Shown: positions 37,468 to 47,738, numbered from the stretch's first letter. The stretch is DNA of 64,000 nt from Phaeodactylibacter xiamenensis (GCF_000759025.1 NZ_JPOS01000014.1:5001-69000); one strand, 5' to 3'. Notes: generated from the letters alone by a model not told the origin. Made by a program: numbers and translations.

Positions 37468-38781
37468 CTAAACTTTGATGTAAATGCGATTGCGGTACAG
37501 CAACCACGCCAGCGCCCAGAAAAACAGCACATTCGTGATGGCAAACGCCAGGGAAGCATTGTAGGGGCTGAGAACCGAGGTGTAAAAGGTATCGTAAATC
37601 CAGGTTTTGAGTGTCACGGCCTGTCCGCCCGCCTCCCAGCTGATGGTATAGCTCAGTTTCGCAACGAAGCCTGACAGGACGAACACGAATAAGGCATTAG
37701 CCCCATACACATAGAATGGCTTACCCCAGGTAGTGTAACCTTTCACATCCGCCAGCCAGTAGATAAGGCTTAGGAAGACGAGGGCAACGCCGCTGCTGTG
37801 CAGGACATAGGAGCTGGTCCACAGCGCTTTGTTGATGGGAAAAGCCAGGTTCCAAAGCTCGCTTAACGCAATAAGCACGACGCCCGCCCCAAGGAGCCCC
37901 AGAAAGCGCCGGCGGTCATCCGCCTCGTTTTGCATCCAGTAGGTCACCAGCATACCGCTTATGCCTGTGGCAATTGCCGGCAAGGTGCTCAGCAGTCCTT
38001 CCGGGTCCCAGGTTTTGGATTGGCTCCAGAGGTGCCCGGTGCCCAGTAGCGTTCGGTCGAACCAGGCGCCCAGATTGGTTTCCGGCTCCAAATTGGGCGC
38101 AATGCCGCCCGGCACCGCCACGAGGGCCATGATGCCCCAGTAGCCCAACAGCAATGCTACGGCAATGCCCAATTGCCCCTTCCAGGAGGTATTGAGAAAA
38201 AGCAGTGCGCAAATGGCATAAACGATGGCGATCCGCTGCAGTACCCCGGGAATGCGCAGGGTGCTGTAATCGGCATAAAACAGCCCGATGAAGGCAATGC
38301 CTGCCCCGGAAGCGAGGACGAGGTACCACGACCGTTGCGCGAGGGTGGCCTTTACCGGTTTTTGCCCCAGAGCGATGCCCCTCAAAAACAAGCTCACCAC
38401 AAATACCGCAACCAGTACATAGTGCAACAGGAGCAACCCCGATGGTACAGCGGCTGTGAGCTTGAAATGGGGAAAAGCCGCCAACAGCAACCCCAGCCCA
38501 AAAATGAGCAGGCTGCGGATGCCAATTTTGCGCAAAATCTGTCCCTGTGGCTGCCCCAGGCGCTTGCCCAATGCCAGCGGAATGGCCATCCCCACCGCAA
38601 AAAGGAAGAAGGGAAACACCCAATCGGTAGGTGTCCAGCCATGCCATTTGGCATGCAGCAAAGGTGGGTATACCGTAGACCAGGACCCCGGGTTGTTTAC
38701 CAGGATCATACCGGCAATGGCCATCCCCCGGAAGATGTCGAGGGAGATGAGGCGTTGATTTTTCGTTGTTGTGGCTGTCAT
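37468..38781 (-). CDS. HGSNAT/NagX-like membrane acyltransferase
   Basis: The 437-residue protein has about ten to eleven membrane helices. The N-terminus shows the DUF1624/DUF5009 signature RLISLDIFRGMAIAGMILVN followed by a His-containing loop (LLHAKWHGWTPTDWVFPFFL), as in heparan-alpha-glucosaminide N-acetyltransferase and bacterial NagX. The expected reaction is transfer of an acetyl group from cytosolic acetyl-CoA across the inner membrane to an amino sugar in the periplasm. It is the first gene of a two-gene unit with the sulfatase, reminiscent of the lysosomal steps on heparan sulfate, though the real substrate is unknown. Confidence 0.85.
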   Translation of the reverse strand: MTATTTKNQRLISLDIFRGMAIAGMILVNNPGSWSTVYPPLLHAKWHGWTPTDWVFPFFLFAVGMAIPLALGKRLGQPQGQILRKIGIRSLLIFGLGLLLAAFPHFKLTAAVPSGLLLLHYVLVAVFVVSLFLRGIALGQKPVKATLAQRSWYLVLASGAGIAFIGLFYADYSTLRIPGVLQRIAIVYAICALLFLNTSWKGQLGIAVALLLGYWGIMALVAVPGGIAPNLEPETNLGAWFDRTLLGTGHLWSQSKTWDPEGLLSTLPAIATGISGMLVTYWMQNEADDRRRFLGLLGAGVVLIALSELWNLAFPINKALWTSSYVLHSSGVALVFLSLIYWLADVKGYTTWGKPFYVYGANALFVFVLSGFVAKLSYTISWEAGGQAVTLKTWIYDTFYTSVLSPYNASLAFAITNVLFFWALAWLLYRNRIYIKV

Positions 38782-38795
38782 TTCTGGTTTAGCAA

Positions 38796-38827
38796 TTGGT
38801 AACCTGAAGAAACAAAATTTATTTTTG
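38796..38827 (+). promoter_or_regulatory. Probable promoter of the alpha/beta hydrolase gene
   Basis: TTG (38796-38798), a 21-nt spacer, then TATTTTTG (38820-38827) fits the Bacteroidota consensus and lies 37 nt before the ATG at 38865. Confidence 0.5.
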
Positions 38828-38864
38828 CCCTGCCAACACCATAAGTAGTTTGACGTAAATAAAA

Positions 38865-39773
38865 TTGCGCCCTATGCCCCGAATAACCCTGCTCTACCTG
38901 CTGCTAACCATCACCATTGCTCACCTCCGGGCGCAGCCGGTGGAAGTACAGCCGTATGCCGGAGGTACCCTTTTAATGACCGCTCTGCCTACCGCCCCCT
39001 TCCCGGCAGCCGCCCGGGCAGATGGGCACGACTACAATGGAAAGCATTTTCCACGGGAAAAACACTATCAGGACAGCACCGTAGCCCTTTTTATCCCGGC
39101 AGGGTTTGAGCGGAGTGACTCAGCTAATTATATCGTCCACTTTCATGGGTGGTGGAATAGCGTGGACAGTGTGCTGGCCACCTTCAACCTCCCGGAGCAA
39201 CTTGCTGCTTCCGGCAAAAATGCCATTTTGGTGATCCCGCAAGGCCCCAAAAACGCGCCGGACTCCAACGGCGGAAAACTGGAAAACAACGGAGCCTTTG
39301 CCGCTTTCATGGAAGACGTCAGCCGTGTAGCCGCCCGCCACCTGAACCTCCGCAGCCTGCCGCACCGGCACCTCATCCTCTCCGGGCACAGCGGCGGTTA
39401 CCGGGTCATAAGTTACATTTTGCAGCAGGGCGGGGAGCCGATCCGGGAGGTATGGCTGTTCGACGGGCTGTACGGGCAGCTGGAAAAATATGCGATGTGG
39501 CTGGAACGGGGCGGACCCCGCCTTGTCCTGCTCTACACCGATGAAGGGGGTACTTACTCCACCACCCTTGGCTTCCGGGACAGCCTCAAAGCCTGGGGGA
39601 TGCCATTTACGGAAGTGGAAAGCAGAAACGGGCAACCGCTGCCTGCCCTGCCGGACAGCGGCACGATTTTCTGGCATACGGACCTGGGGCATAATGCGGT
39701 ACTGCACGAGCGGCAGCAGTTTGCGCATTTGCTCAGGCATTGCTCCTGGCTTCACGGCAAGCGTAAAAAATGA
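38865..39773 (+). CDS. Secreted alpha/beta hydrolase-like protein
   Basis: The 302-residue product has signal peptide MPRITLLYLLLTITIAHLRAQ (start at 38865 or the ATG at 38874). The fold is suggested by YIVHFHGWWNSVD (oxyanion-type HG loop), AILVIPQGPK, the nucleophile elbow LILSGHSGGYR (Ser near residue 176), and a late His in HTDLGHNAV. An esterase or deacylase role is likely, the substrate unknown. It is divergent from the HGSNAT/sulfatase pair, which could hint at a shared glycan target (for example sugar ester removal), but this is only context. Confidence 0.7.
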   Translation: MRPMPRITLLYLLLTITIAHLRAQPVEVQPYAGGTLLMTALPTAPFPAAARADGHDYNGKHFPREKHYQDSTVALFIPAGFERSDSANYIVHFHGWWNSVDSVLATFNLPEQLAASGKNAILVIPQGPKNAPDSNGGKLENNGAFAAFMEDVSRVAARHLNLRSLPHRHLILSGHSGGYRVISYILQQGGEPIREVWLFDGLYGQLEKYAMWLERGGPRLVLLYTDEGGTYSTTLGFRDSLKAWGMPFTEVESRNGQPLPALPDSGTIFWHTDLGHNAVLHERQQFAHLLRHCSWLHGKRKK

Positions 39774-39971
39774 CAGGATTGACATTTTGACAGCGCCTGA
39801 TTCCCTGATTGGGCCTTGCCTTACCGAGCCATTCACTGACTTTTTGTCATCCGATCCTTTTCACAGTATATGTGACACCGGAATTGGCATCTGATTTGCT
39901 TGTCGAATTTTCAGACACCGCCCTTTCTGAATGCTGGTGTCAGGCAATTCATCACCAAAATTTTGTTTGAC

Positions 39972-40253
39972 ATGAGTGAAGTACATTTCAAACCAATCAA
40001 CGACCGCGTGGTGGTAAAGCCACTACCGGCAGAGGACAAGACCGCAGGAGGCATTATCATCCCGGATACGGCTAAGGAGAAGCCACAGCAGGGCGAGATC
40101 GTCGCTGTGGGCCCTGGCAAGGAAGGCATCAAACCTACGGTAAATGTAGGCGACCGGGTGCTCTATGGCAAATATGCCGGGCAGGAGCTAAAGTATGCCG
40201 AGCATGAGTACCTGATCATGCGCGAAGACGACATCCTGGTCGTCCTCAACTAA
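39972..40253 (+). CDS. groES: Co-chaperonin GroES
   Basis: A 93-residue co-chaperonin. The start at 39972 gives [19 protein letters not shown], the standard N-terminus; an in-frame ATG at 39900 is too far up. The mobile-loop region [20 protein letters not shown] and the roof motif are typical. It caps GroEL rings during ATP-driven folding. The pair with groEL (36-nt gap) is the usual operon. No CIRCE element was found upstream, so HrcA control is not supported. Confidence 0.97.
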   Translation: MSEVHFKPINDRVVVKPLPAEDKTAGGIIIPDTAKEKPQQGEIVAVGPGKEGIKPTVNVGDRVLYGKYAGQELKYAEHEYLIMREDDILVVLN

Positions 40254-40286
40254 TCTTCATTTTGGTTAACGCTCAAAAACTTTTGA

Positions 40287-41924
<1,638 letters not shown>

Positions 41925-41952
41925 ACCACTCTGTTCATTTTATGGACGCTTT

Positions 41953-41990
41953 GCCCGCCTCTGGCTGTTGCCGGGGCGGGCATTTTGTTT
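41953..41990 (+). terminator. Terminator of groES-groEL
   Basis: GCCCGCC (41953-41959) pairs with GGCGGGC (41975-41981), followed by ATTTTGTTT. Confidence 0.75.
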
Positions 41991-42081
41991 GGCTGGCCGG
42001 ACACGCGTAGAAATTTCAAATTTTGCTTTATTTTTGTTGCTGATGATTGCTGCGCTTTCAAGAAACCAAACCCTTACCGAG

Positions 42082-43866
42082 ATGACGCGCCTGAAAAATA
42101 TTTGCTTTCTGCTGTTTATCCTGGCCCTTCAGGTTACCGCTACGGGACAGCCCTACGATCAAATCAGCAAATACGCCAAATCGAGAATCGACTACCACTT
42201 CAAGGCTATACTGAAAGCCAGCGCAGTGGTTGGTGCGAGCATTGCCATCGTAGATAATGGCCAGATTGTGTACGCCACCGGCTATGGCTTTGCAGACCGC
42301 GAACGACACCTTGCCGCCGACGAGCACACCCTTTATCGGGTAGGGTCTGTCACGAAATCATTTACTGCCCTGTCGGTACTGCAGTTGCAGGAGGCAGGAC
42401 AATTGCACATCAATGACCGGCTGGGAACCCATTTGACCGATTTCAGCATAAAAAGCCGGGAAGATGGCCGTCCTCAGCCCGTGTATATCAAAGACGTGCT
42501 TAGCCACACGGCAGGCTTGCCCAGCGACCTGCTCAATGGCTTTTTCGCCACCAATCCTCCGGACCAGGCGTGGGCTACTGCGGCCCTGAGTCATCAGTAC
42601 GCCATTGGGCCTGCGCAGCACCTGATGGCTTACTCCAACATTGGTTATGGATTGCTGGGGGAATTGATTGCCCGGAAAAGCGGGCAGTCCTATGCCGACT
42701 ATTTGCAAGCGCATATTTTCGAGCCCCTGGGCATGGGGCATACCGGCATACTGCCCCCCGGCGCTCCATTTCCAGAAGGGTATGCACGAGCTTACATCAA
42801 CGACATGGCTATGAATGAACCGCCCCTCAGGGATGTAGCGTCAAGCATGGTGCACAGCAATGCGATAGACCTGGCACGCTATACGATGCTCCACCTCAAT
42901 CAGGGCGAACTCAACGGGCAGCAGGTATTGGACCGGGAATTGTTCCAGGCCATGCAGCAAAACCAGCTTGGAGCACTCACTATTCCAACCCGGAGGCAGT
43001 ATGGCTACGGCTTGTTGCTGGAGCCTATGATGGCCAAAGACGCAAAGCGGGGCGACACGACGATGGTAACCTACAGCGGGCATTCCGGAAACACCTACGC
43101 CTACCACGCCTCCTTTGGGTACATTCCGGAGCTCGGCATTGGGGCAGTAGTCCTTACGAACACCGATAAAGGCCAAAGTTTAGCTAATGCAACTAAACTG
43201 CTCGAGCTTTATGCCGAAACAGAAAAGCAGCTGGACCTGCACCGGTACGATACGACACCTCATCCCCCATTGGAACTGGCCACGGCTGAAGAAAGGCTTG
43301 GCACCTACAATTCATGGTTTGGGCCCGTAAAGGTGAAGCAGCCTGATAAGTTCAAATTCAAATGGCGCAAGTATAGAGTTGTCATGAAACGCGAGGGTGA
43401 AGGCCCCGCTTTTACCGAGACCATCCTGCGGTATGGCATTTTCCCTAAAAAAAGGAAAGACCGGGAGTACACCTTCGTCAGGATCGGGGATGAAACCTAC
43501 CTGCGCGGGGTCATTCCTTCCTCTCAAGCCAGCGCTATTCTCGGCAAAAGAGTGGACCCACAGCCCGTAAGTGCCACCTGGGAAGCGGCGTTAGGCACTT
43601 ACGAGCTAACCGGAGATCCGTTTCCTGTCCCACCTGAGTTTCCCTACCGCACGCAGGGGACCACCGCCACACTCCGCCTGAAAGACGGTGTGCTTCTTTT
43701 TACACTGGTATCGCCCGTAGAAAGGCTCAATACGTCCTTTCCCCTGCACCCTCTGAACGATCAGGATGCAGTCGGCTACACCTATGCCCGGAGCACCGGC
43801 CACACGATCTCGGTTTTCCCCGATGGGAAGCTGTTGTTTAGCGGCTTTGAATTTCAAAGAGATTGA
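42082..43866 (+). CDS. Serine hydrolase of the beta-lactamase/class C fold
   Basis: A 594-residue exported enzyme. The start at 42082 gives signal peptide MTRLKNICFLLFILALQVTATG; in-frame codons further up overlap the groEL terminator. The catalytic set is S89-V-T-K92, Y184-S-N and a later HSG motif in YSGHSGNTYAY. A C-terminal beta region (about 390-594) follows, as in many proteins of the S12/beta-lactamase-related group. These act as esterases, D-peptidases or amidases; antibiotic resistance should not be assumed. A TATTTTTG box at 42029-42036 may be its -7 element, though a -33 box is not clear. Confidence 0.85.
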   Translation: MTRLKNICFLLFILALQVTATGQPYDQISKYAKSRIDYHFKAILKASAVVGASIAIVDNGQIVYATGYGFADRERHLAADEHTLYRVGSVTKSFTALSVLQLQEAGQLHINDRLGTHLTDFSIKSREDGRPQPVYIKDVLSHTAGLPSDLLNGFFATNPPDQAWATAALSHQYAIGPAQHLMAYSNIGYGLLGELIARKSGQSYADYLQAHIFEPLGMGHTGILPPGAPFPEGYARAYINDMAMNEPPLRDVASSMVHSNAIDLARYTMLHLNQGELNGQQVLDRELFQAMQQNQLGALTIPTRRQYGYGLLLEPMMAKDAKRGDTTMVTYSGHSGNTYAYHASFGYIPELGIGAVVLTNTDKGQSLANATKLLELYAETEKQLDLHRYDTTPHPPLELATAEERLGTYNSWFGPVKVKQPDKFKFKWRKYRVVMKREGEGPAFTETILRYGIFPKKRKDREYTFVRIGDETYLRGVIPSSQASAILGKRVDPQPVSATWEAALGTYELTGDPFPVPPEFPYRTQGTTATLRLKDGVLLFTLVSPVERLNTSFPLHPLNDQDAVGYTYARSTGHTISVFPDGKLLFSGFEFQRD

Positions 43867-43868
43867 CG

Positions 43869-44288
43869 TTAGCAGCCTTGAGTTAGGATTTCTTGTTGTG
43901 CTCCATTCACTCTTTTATTGAGCCGGGACAGCAACTGTTTTTCACAAGCTGTCAGCGCAGGGTGGCCATCAAAATGCGCCACGGCATCAGCTTCGTCCCA
44001 CTCCACCCGGTAGCAGCCCGGTAGTATTACGCCTCCGCCCAGTTGTTTCGGGAGAGGGCAGGGCGCTTCCACCCGAAAGTAAGGCGTGAAATGCTGAAGG
44101 ATCAGCTCTGTAGTCAGGGAGGCCCTAAGAAACCGGAAAGGTATTCCCTCTTCGCCAGGCGGAAGCCCTTCCACCTGAGCCAGGCACTGCCGGGGTCCCA
44201 ACGGGACGCCACTCCAAAGGGCAATGTGGCAGATACCGAAGTGGCGGCAGGCTTTGCGGGGGTTGCCTAAGGTGATGTGTAGGAGCAT
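43869..44288 (-). CDS. Hypothetical protein
   Basis: The 139-residue product has several Cys (KACRHFGIC, RQCLAQ, APCPLP, LPGCYRV, TACEKQ), no signal peptide and no membrane helix. The opening MLLHITLGNPRKACRHFGIC could hold metal or form disulphides, but I recognise no family. It ends two bases after the serine hydrolase stop on the other strand, so the two are convergent. The coding character is convincing over its whole length. Confidence 0.5.
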   Translation of the reverse strand: MLLHITLGNPRKACRHFGICHIALWSGVPLGPRQCLAQVEGLPPGEEGIPFRFLRASLTTELILQHFTPYFRVEAPCPLPKQLGGGVILPGCYRVEWDEADAVAHFDGHPALTACEKQLLSRLNKRVNGAQQEILTQGC

Positions 44289-44525
44289 AGTGATATGGCC
44301 TTTTTAGGTGTTTGATTGTTTATTCGATACGTTCTTCATTACCGCAGTTCTCAATAAAGCGCACGATTTCGGGGTACTTTGCGGCAATTGCCCTTCTCTC
44401 ATCATCTGTTTTGGCAGCTTTGAGCTGTGGCCAAATAACCTCATCATAGAGCTTTCTCCGGTATTCAGCAATACTGTCTAAAATGTGCTGCTGCTTTTGG
44501 AAGTTAATGGCATAGTCTTCCAAAT

Positions 44526-45765
44526 TTCATTGCCGTACACTTTTAGCTCGGCAAAAAGTTCATTGAAAGTTTGGAAAGAGAGACAGAAAAAATAAGGGTT
44601 TTCTGAGATTTTAAAAATCTTTGCAGAAAACCCTTTCAAAATGTCGTTCTGCAAAGATCTAAAAAATGGTTGATAAAGCATCAATCTGAGGTTCCACAAG
44701 GCAACGCCTTGCGTCGATTAACCGTCTTATCTGGTTTATTAGGTGCCTTAATCAAAGGTGGCCGGGCATCTCTATCAGAGTTGGGCCGCCATATGGAAGA
44801 CCCCACTGACCTGGAAAGTCGGGTCAAGAAGGCCAAGCGTTGGTTGCAAAATAAGTGGACCGATGTCACGGTACACTTTATACCCTACCTTCTTCCGATT
44901 CTCCACTCTCTGAGCAAGGCTGGAGAGTTAGTTCTGGCCATCGATGGCTCCTGTGTGGGCAAAGACTGCATGGCGCTGATGGTCAGTGTAATCTGGCGCA
45001 GGCGAGCCATTCCCATTTGTTGGGTAGTTCGTAAAGCTCCCAAAGGCCATTTCCCGGAACACATGCACGTGGCCATTATCGGTCAAGTGGCGATGCTTAT
45101 GGACAGTATCCTGGAACAGGATTGCCGGATTTTCCTGCTGGGAGATGCCGAATTCGACGGCTGCGAGTTGCAACAGTCTTGTTTGGCTCACGGTTGGGAG
45201 TACGTGCTAAAAACGGCGAAGGATACTTTGGTAGCCGATCATCCGAACATGGAGAATGCTTCGGCTTTTGGCCATTTGGCCGCAAGTATCGGTCAAAAAA
45301 GCTTGTTCCTGCCCCAAATGTATGTGACTAAGCAAGGGTTTGGGCCAGTCAATGTCTTGTTCTGGCATGACCGGACCCGATATGACCGACCTTTGTATCT
45401 GTTGACCAGCTTGGAATATGGCCCGCAAGCCGAAACATATTACCGAAAGAGGTATCACATTGAAACCTTTTTCGGCGATATCAAATCTCGCGGATTCCAC
45501 ATTCATAAAACCAGGATTGAAGAGCCTCAAACCTTGTTCAATCTCTTGATCGTGGCTAGCCTGGCTTTCATCATCTGTATCTTGTTCGAGTTTGATGCCC
45601 GAACCTCAGCCCAGTTGGGTAAATTCTGCCGTAAAGACCGAATCGATAGCTTGTCCGTGTTTCAGATTGGACTGAGGGCTGTCCGATTTTATGCTAGGCA
45701 TGCTTTAAATCTTTCTTTCCAATTTTCAAAGAACTTCCCGTAAAATAAAAGTGTACGGCAATGAA
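44526..45765 (+). mobile_element. IS4-family-like insertion sequence, complete
   Basis: The 1,240-bp element has perfect 20-bp terminal inverted repeats, TTCATTGCCGTACACTTTTA at 44526-44545 and its complement at 45746-45765. It is flanked by an 8-bp direct duplication TTCCAAAT (44518-44525 and 45766-45773). One transposase gene fills it. The target-duplication length and DDE/YREK pattern fit IS4-type elements. Confidence 0.92.
44670..45743 (+). CDS. IS4-like DDE transposase
   Basis: The open frame (357 residues from a TTG at 44670) has the DDE set: first Asp in LVLAIDGSC, second in FLLGDAEFDG, and the Glu in the YREK-like YRKRYHIETFFGDIKSRGF. The natural start is probably the ATG at 44641, which reads MSFCKDLK and then reaches an A6 run (44661-44666). 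A shift of -1 there gives LKKWLIKHQSEVPQ and joins the main frame. So either the element has lost one A, or slippage on the run makes the full protein. No passenger gene is present. Confidence 0.85.
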   Translation: MIKHQSEVPQGNALRRLTVLSGLLGALIKGGRASLSELGRHMEDPTDLESRVKKAKRWLQNKWTDVTVHFIPYLLPILHSLSKAGELVLAIDGSCVGKDCMALMVSVIWRRRAIPICWVVRKAPKGHFPEHMHVAIIGQVAMLMDSILEQDCRIFLLGDAEFDGCELQQSCLAHGWEYVLKTAKDTLVADHPNMENASAFGHLAASIGQKSLFLPQMYVTKQGFGPVNVLFWHDRTRYDRPLYLLTSLEYGPQAETYYRKRYHIETFFGDIKSRGFHIHKTRIEEPQTLFNLLIVASLAFIICILFEFDARTSAQLGKFCRKDRIDSLSVFQIGLRAVRFYARHALNLSFQFSKNFP

Positions 45766-46275
45766 TTCCAAATAACGGATAAAGGCTTTCGTATTTCCAT
45801 CCTTATAGAACTTAACCTTTCTCCAATCTTCTTCAGTTAGATTGAAGCCTGTGCCGTACATCTTGTTGATCCGGATCACCTCCTTGCGCACATACTCCCG
45901 CTGTTCTTTCGTCAAATCCGGCGTATTGAGCAGTGCCGTATACAAAGAGTCCAGCGAATACTGTAGCTGAGTCGTACAATCTTGTTCTTCTTGCTCCAGG
46001 GTAACCCCCATCCATGGGTATGTTGAACGGATTTTTTTCAGGATCTCATTGCATGGATTTTGTGCAGTTAAGTTCCAGTTTGAAGTAAGAAGTAGGGTTA
46101 CCATACATACCACAGAATAGAATGAGTTTTGCATGAGATTTTGTTCTGATTTCTTAAGTTCAAATAGTAAATGAAAAAACATTTATCATTTGAATCTACG
46201 CTTGAATTCAAGTACTTAAATAATGGTGGGGAGAAACTACTTCTGCCCCACCATCCCTATCATCTTAGCGTAACT

Positions 46276-46593
46276 TTAAGCACCAAACATCCACAACTGA
46301 TATAGCATTGCAATGGTAATTACAATAAAGAATAGCGAGAGCAGAGCAAAACCTGTGGGGCGGCTAAATACAAATACACTGATTAGCGCAAAAACCAAAT
46401 TAAGGGCTATGACCTCCTGCTGTAGGTACTGGTAAGGTTCTGGTAAACCGACCACCGCATGTAGCAAAAAGGAAATTGCCGCAAGCAGGGCAAAAAAGGT
46501 ACCAATCCTTTTATTGGTCATTTTCTGACCAAAAAAGTCATAAACTTCTACCTGATTGAAGGATTGGCGGATAGTTTGAATAATGTTTGACAT
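46276..46593 (-). CDS. Small three-helix membrane protein, candidate immunity-type partner
   Basis: The 105-residue protein has a short cytosolic head (MSNIIQTIRQSFNQVEVYDF) and three hydrophobic segments (about 30-48, 60-77, 82-101). I recognise no family. It begins 12 nt after the stop of the glycine-zipper peptide frame, in the same unit as the lipoprotein upstream. Small multi-helix proteins directly after such peptides are often immunity proteins, but nothing in its sequence proves that role. Confidence 0.6.
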   Translation of the reverse strand: MSNIIQTIRQSFNQVEVYDFFGQKMTNKRIGTFFALLAAISFLLHAVVGLPEPYQYLQQEVIALNLVFALISVFVFSRPTGFALLSLFFIVITIAMLYQLWMFGA

Positions 46594-46605
46594 GATACTT
46601 TGTTT

Positions 46606-46816
46606 TTATTGACAATCACAAATCTCCTGGCAATCACGGATGTAGGTTTCCCAACATTCATGCAGCTGGTGTCCCACATGAACGCCGCCGAAAATCGCAG
46701 CAGCAGAAACACCTAAAGCTACGCCGGGGAAACCTCCAATTGCTCCTACTGATGCTCCTGTTCCAAGCTCCGCTAAGTACAGCGCCTACTCCCTCTATAA
46801 TCGTTCCTGCACTCAC
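46606..46816 (-). pseudogene. Glycine-zipper, bacteriocin-like small peptide gene with one-base frameshift
   Basis: The GTG at 46814-46816 overlaps the TGA of the upstream lipoprotein gene (GTGA overlap), a sign of coupled translation. It reads (M)SAGTIIEGVGAVLS. Near 46770-46771 the sense moves one frame and goes on as ELGTGASVGAIGGFPGVALG, VSAAAIFGGVHVGHQ and a Cys-rich tail ECWETYIRDCQEICDCQ. The span is 211 bases, one more than 70 codons; dropping one G in AGCGGAG gives a 69-residue peptide. The GxxxG-rich hydrophobic core with Cys tail is like pore-forming or membrane peptides, and the LSEL...GG part loosely recalls double-glycine leaders. A sequencing indel would also explain the shift. 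Confidence 0.5.
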
Positions 46817-47625
46817 TCCACCTTCACTCCCTTGAAGGTCCTGGACACACGCTCCCCGTTGGCACCATCATAGCTGTAGTCCATTGAGAGCTCCCGCCGG
46901 TCTGGAGACAGGGCTCCTACCCCACATACCCGGTTGCAGTCAGGCTTGCCCAGGGCAGCGATGTAAAATTGTTTCAGGCCAATAGAAAGGTCTGGGGACT
47001 CAACAATGCACCCATCAAACAGCCCTTCCAGACGCCAGCCCGGTTTGAACTCAATTTGAAAAGTCCTGGATTCATCATCTGTATTATAACCCTCCCATTT
47101 GCCAAATACGGCCGACCAACTGCCATCTGTGTATGTGTTGTCCAGCGGTTCCCTTACGTGAAGTATCTTTGTGACCGTATCGCGGGTATAGGCAGTGCCA
47201 CCACATAAATCAGGATTGATCTTCTCTACGATCAGCGTGACGGGTACATCCCCAACTGCATTCTCTAAAAAGCCCAGATTGAACTGCCGCGTGGTCCATA
47301 CCTGAGGGTCTGCACCTACCCTCCACTCATAAGAGACATTACTCGCTTGCAGCTCGGTCTGATCTGCCCGGAAGTAGATATCCCCACCGGTAGCAAAAAC
47401 CGTGTCAACTTCAAACTCAAGATCTCTGGGCTCGCCCCCATCACAATCCCAGTCGTACGTCGATATTGGAATAATCAGCATTTTAAAACTCGCATTTGCC
47501 GGTTCGTAGGCTAAACAGGGGTCATAGTTGGCGCATTCCGGGTTGGCAGGATCAAGGCAGTCTTTCTCGCAAGCGGCAAACAGGAGCACGCCCATCAGGA
47601 TCATAAATAGTGGCAACAACTTCAT
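46813..47625 (-). CDS. Lipoprotein of unknown function
   Basis: The 270-residue protein has signal peptide and lipobox LLFAAC (Cys 19) followed by EKDCLDPANPECANYDPC, a Cys-rich neck seen in many Bacteroidota surface lipoproteins. The rest is beta-rich, with an Ig-like first half (VSYEWRVGADPQVWTT) and a second part ending YDGANGERVSRTFKG. No family recognised. It leads the minus-strand unit with the glycine-zipper peptide, whose start overlaps its stop, and has its own promoter at 47707-47738. Confidence 0.7.
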   Translation of the reverse strand: MKLLPLFMILMGVLLFAACEKDCLDPANPECANYDPCLAYEPANASFKMLIIPISTYDWDCDGGEPRDLEFEVDTVFATGGDIYFRADQTELQASNVSYEWRVGADPQVWTTRQFNLGFLENAVGDVPVTLIVEKINPDLCGGTAYTRDTVTKILHVREPLDNTYTDGSWSAVFGKWEGYNTDDESRTFQIEFKPGWRLEGLFDGCIVESPDLSIGLKQFYIAALGKPDCNRVCGVGALSPDRRELSMDYSYDGANGERVSRTFKGVKVE

Positions 47626-47706
47626 ATTCCAGGTTTTTTTAAGTTTAGCTTACAGCAAAAAAGCAAGGTGCCTGTGGCTAATGCTCATTACAATTTGTAC
47701 ACTTTC

Positions 47707-47738
47707 CAAATTTACCGGTTTTGCCCGTCCCAGTCAAA
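47707..47738 (-). promoter_or_regulatory. Promoter of the lipoprotein/glycine-zipper unit
   Basis: TTTG (47735-47738), a 20-nt spacer and TAAATTTG (47707-47714) match the Bacteroidota consensus fully. The box lies about 80 nt before the lipoprotein start. Confidence 0.75.

Larger units (their letters stand above)
44320..46134 (-). pseudogene. Small secreted-protein gene split by an IS4-like insertion
   Basis: The 5' part runs 46134 to 45774 and the 3' part 44525 to 44320. Removing the element (44526-45765) and one copy of the 8-bp duplication restores a perfect open frame: FIRYLE joins DYAINFQKQ, giving 188 residues. The N-terminus MQNSFYSVVCMVTLLLTSNWNLTAQ is an SPI signal peptide. The mature part is helical and charged, with NPCNEIL and EEQDCTTQ Cys, and ends ENCGNEERIE. 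No family recognised. Because no other lesion is seen, the insertion looks recent. The gene lies downstream of the glycine-zipper and 3-TM genes on the same strand. Confidence 0.85.

Noticed and set aside
39774-39971. CIRCE operator before groES
   Set aside because: No TTAGCACTC-N9-GAGTGCTAA pattern or near match is present; a loose GACACC/GGTGTC inverted repeat was not convincing.
42082-43866. Antibiotic-resistance beta-lactamase
   Set aside because: SxxK/YxN motifs are shared with esterases and D-peptidases; size, C-terminal extension and context fit the S12-like hydrolase group better.
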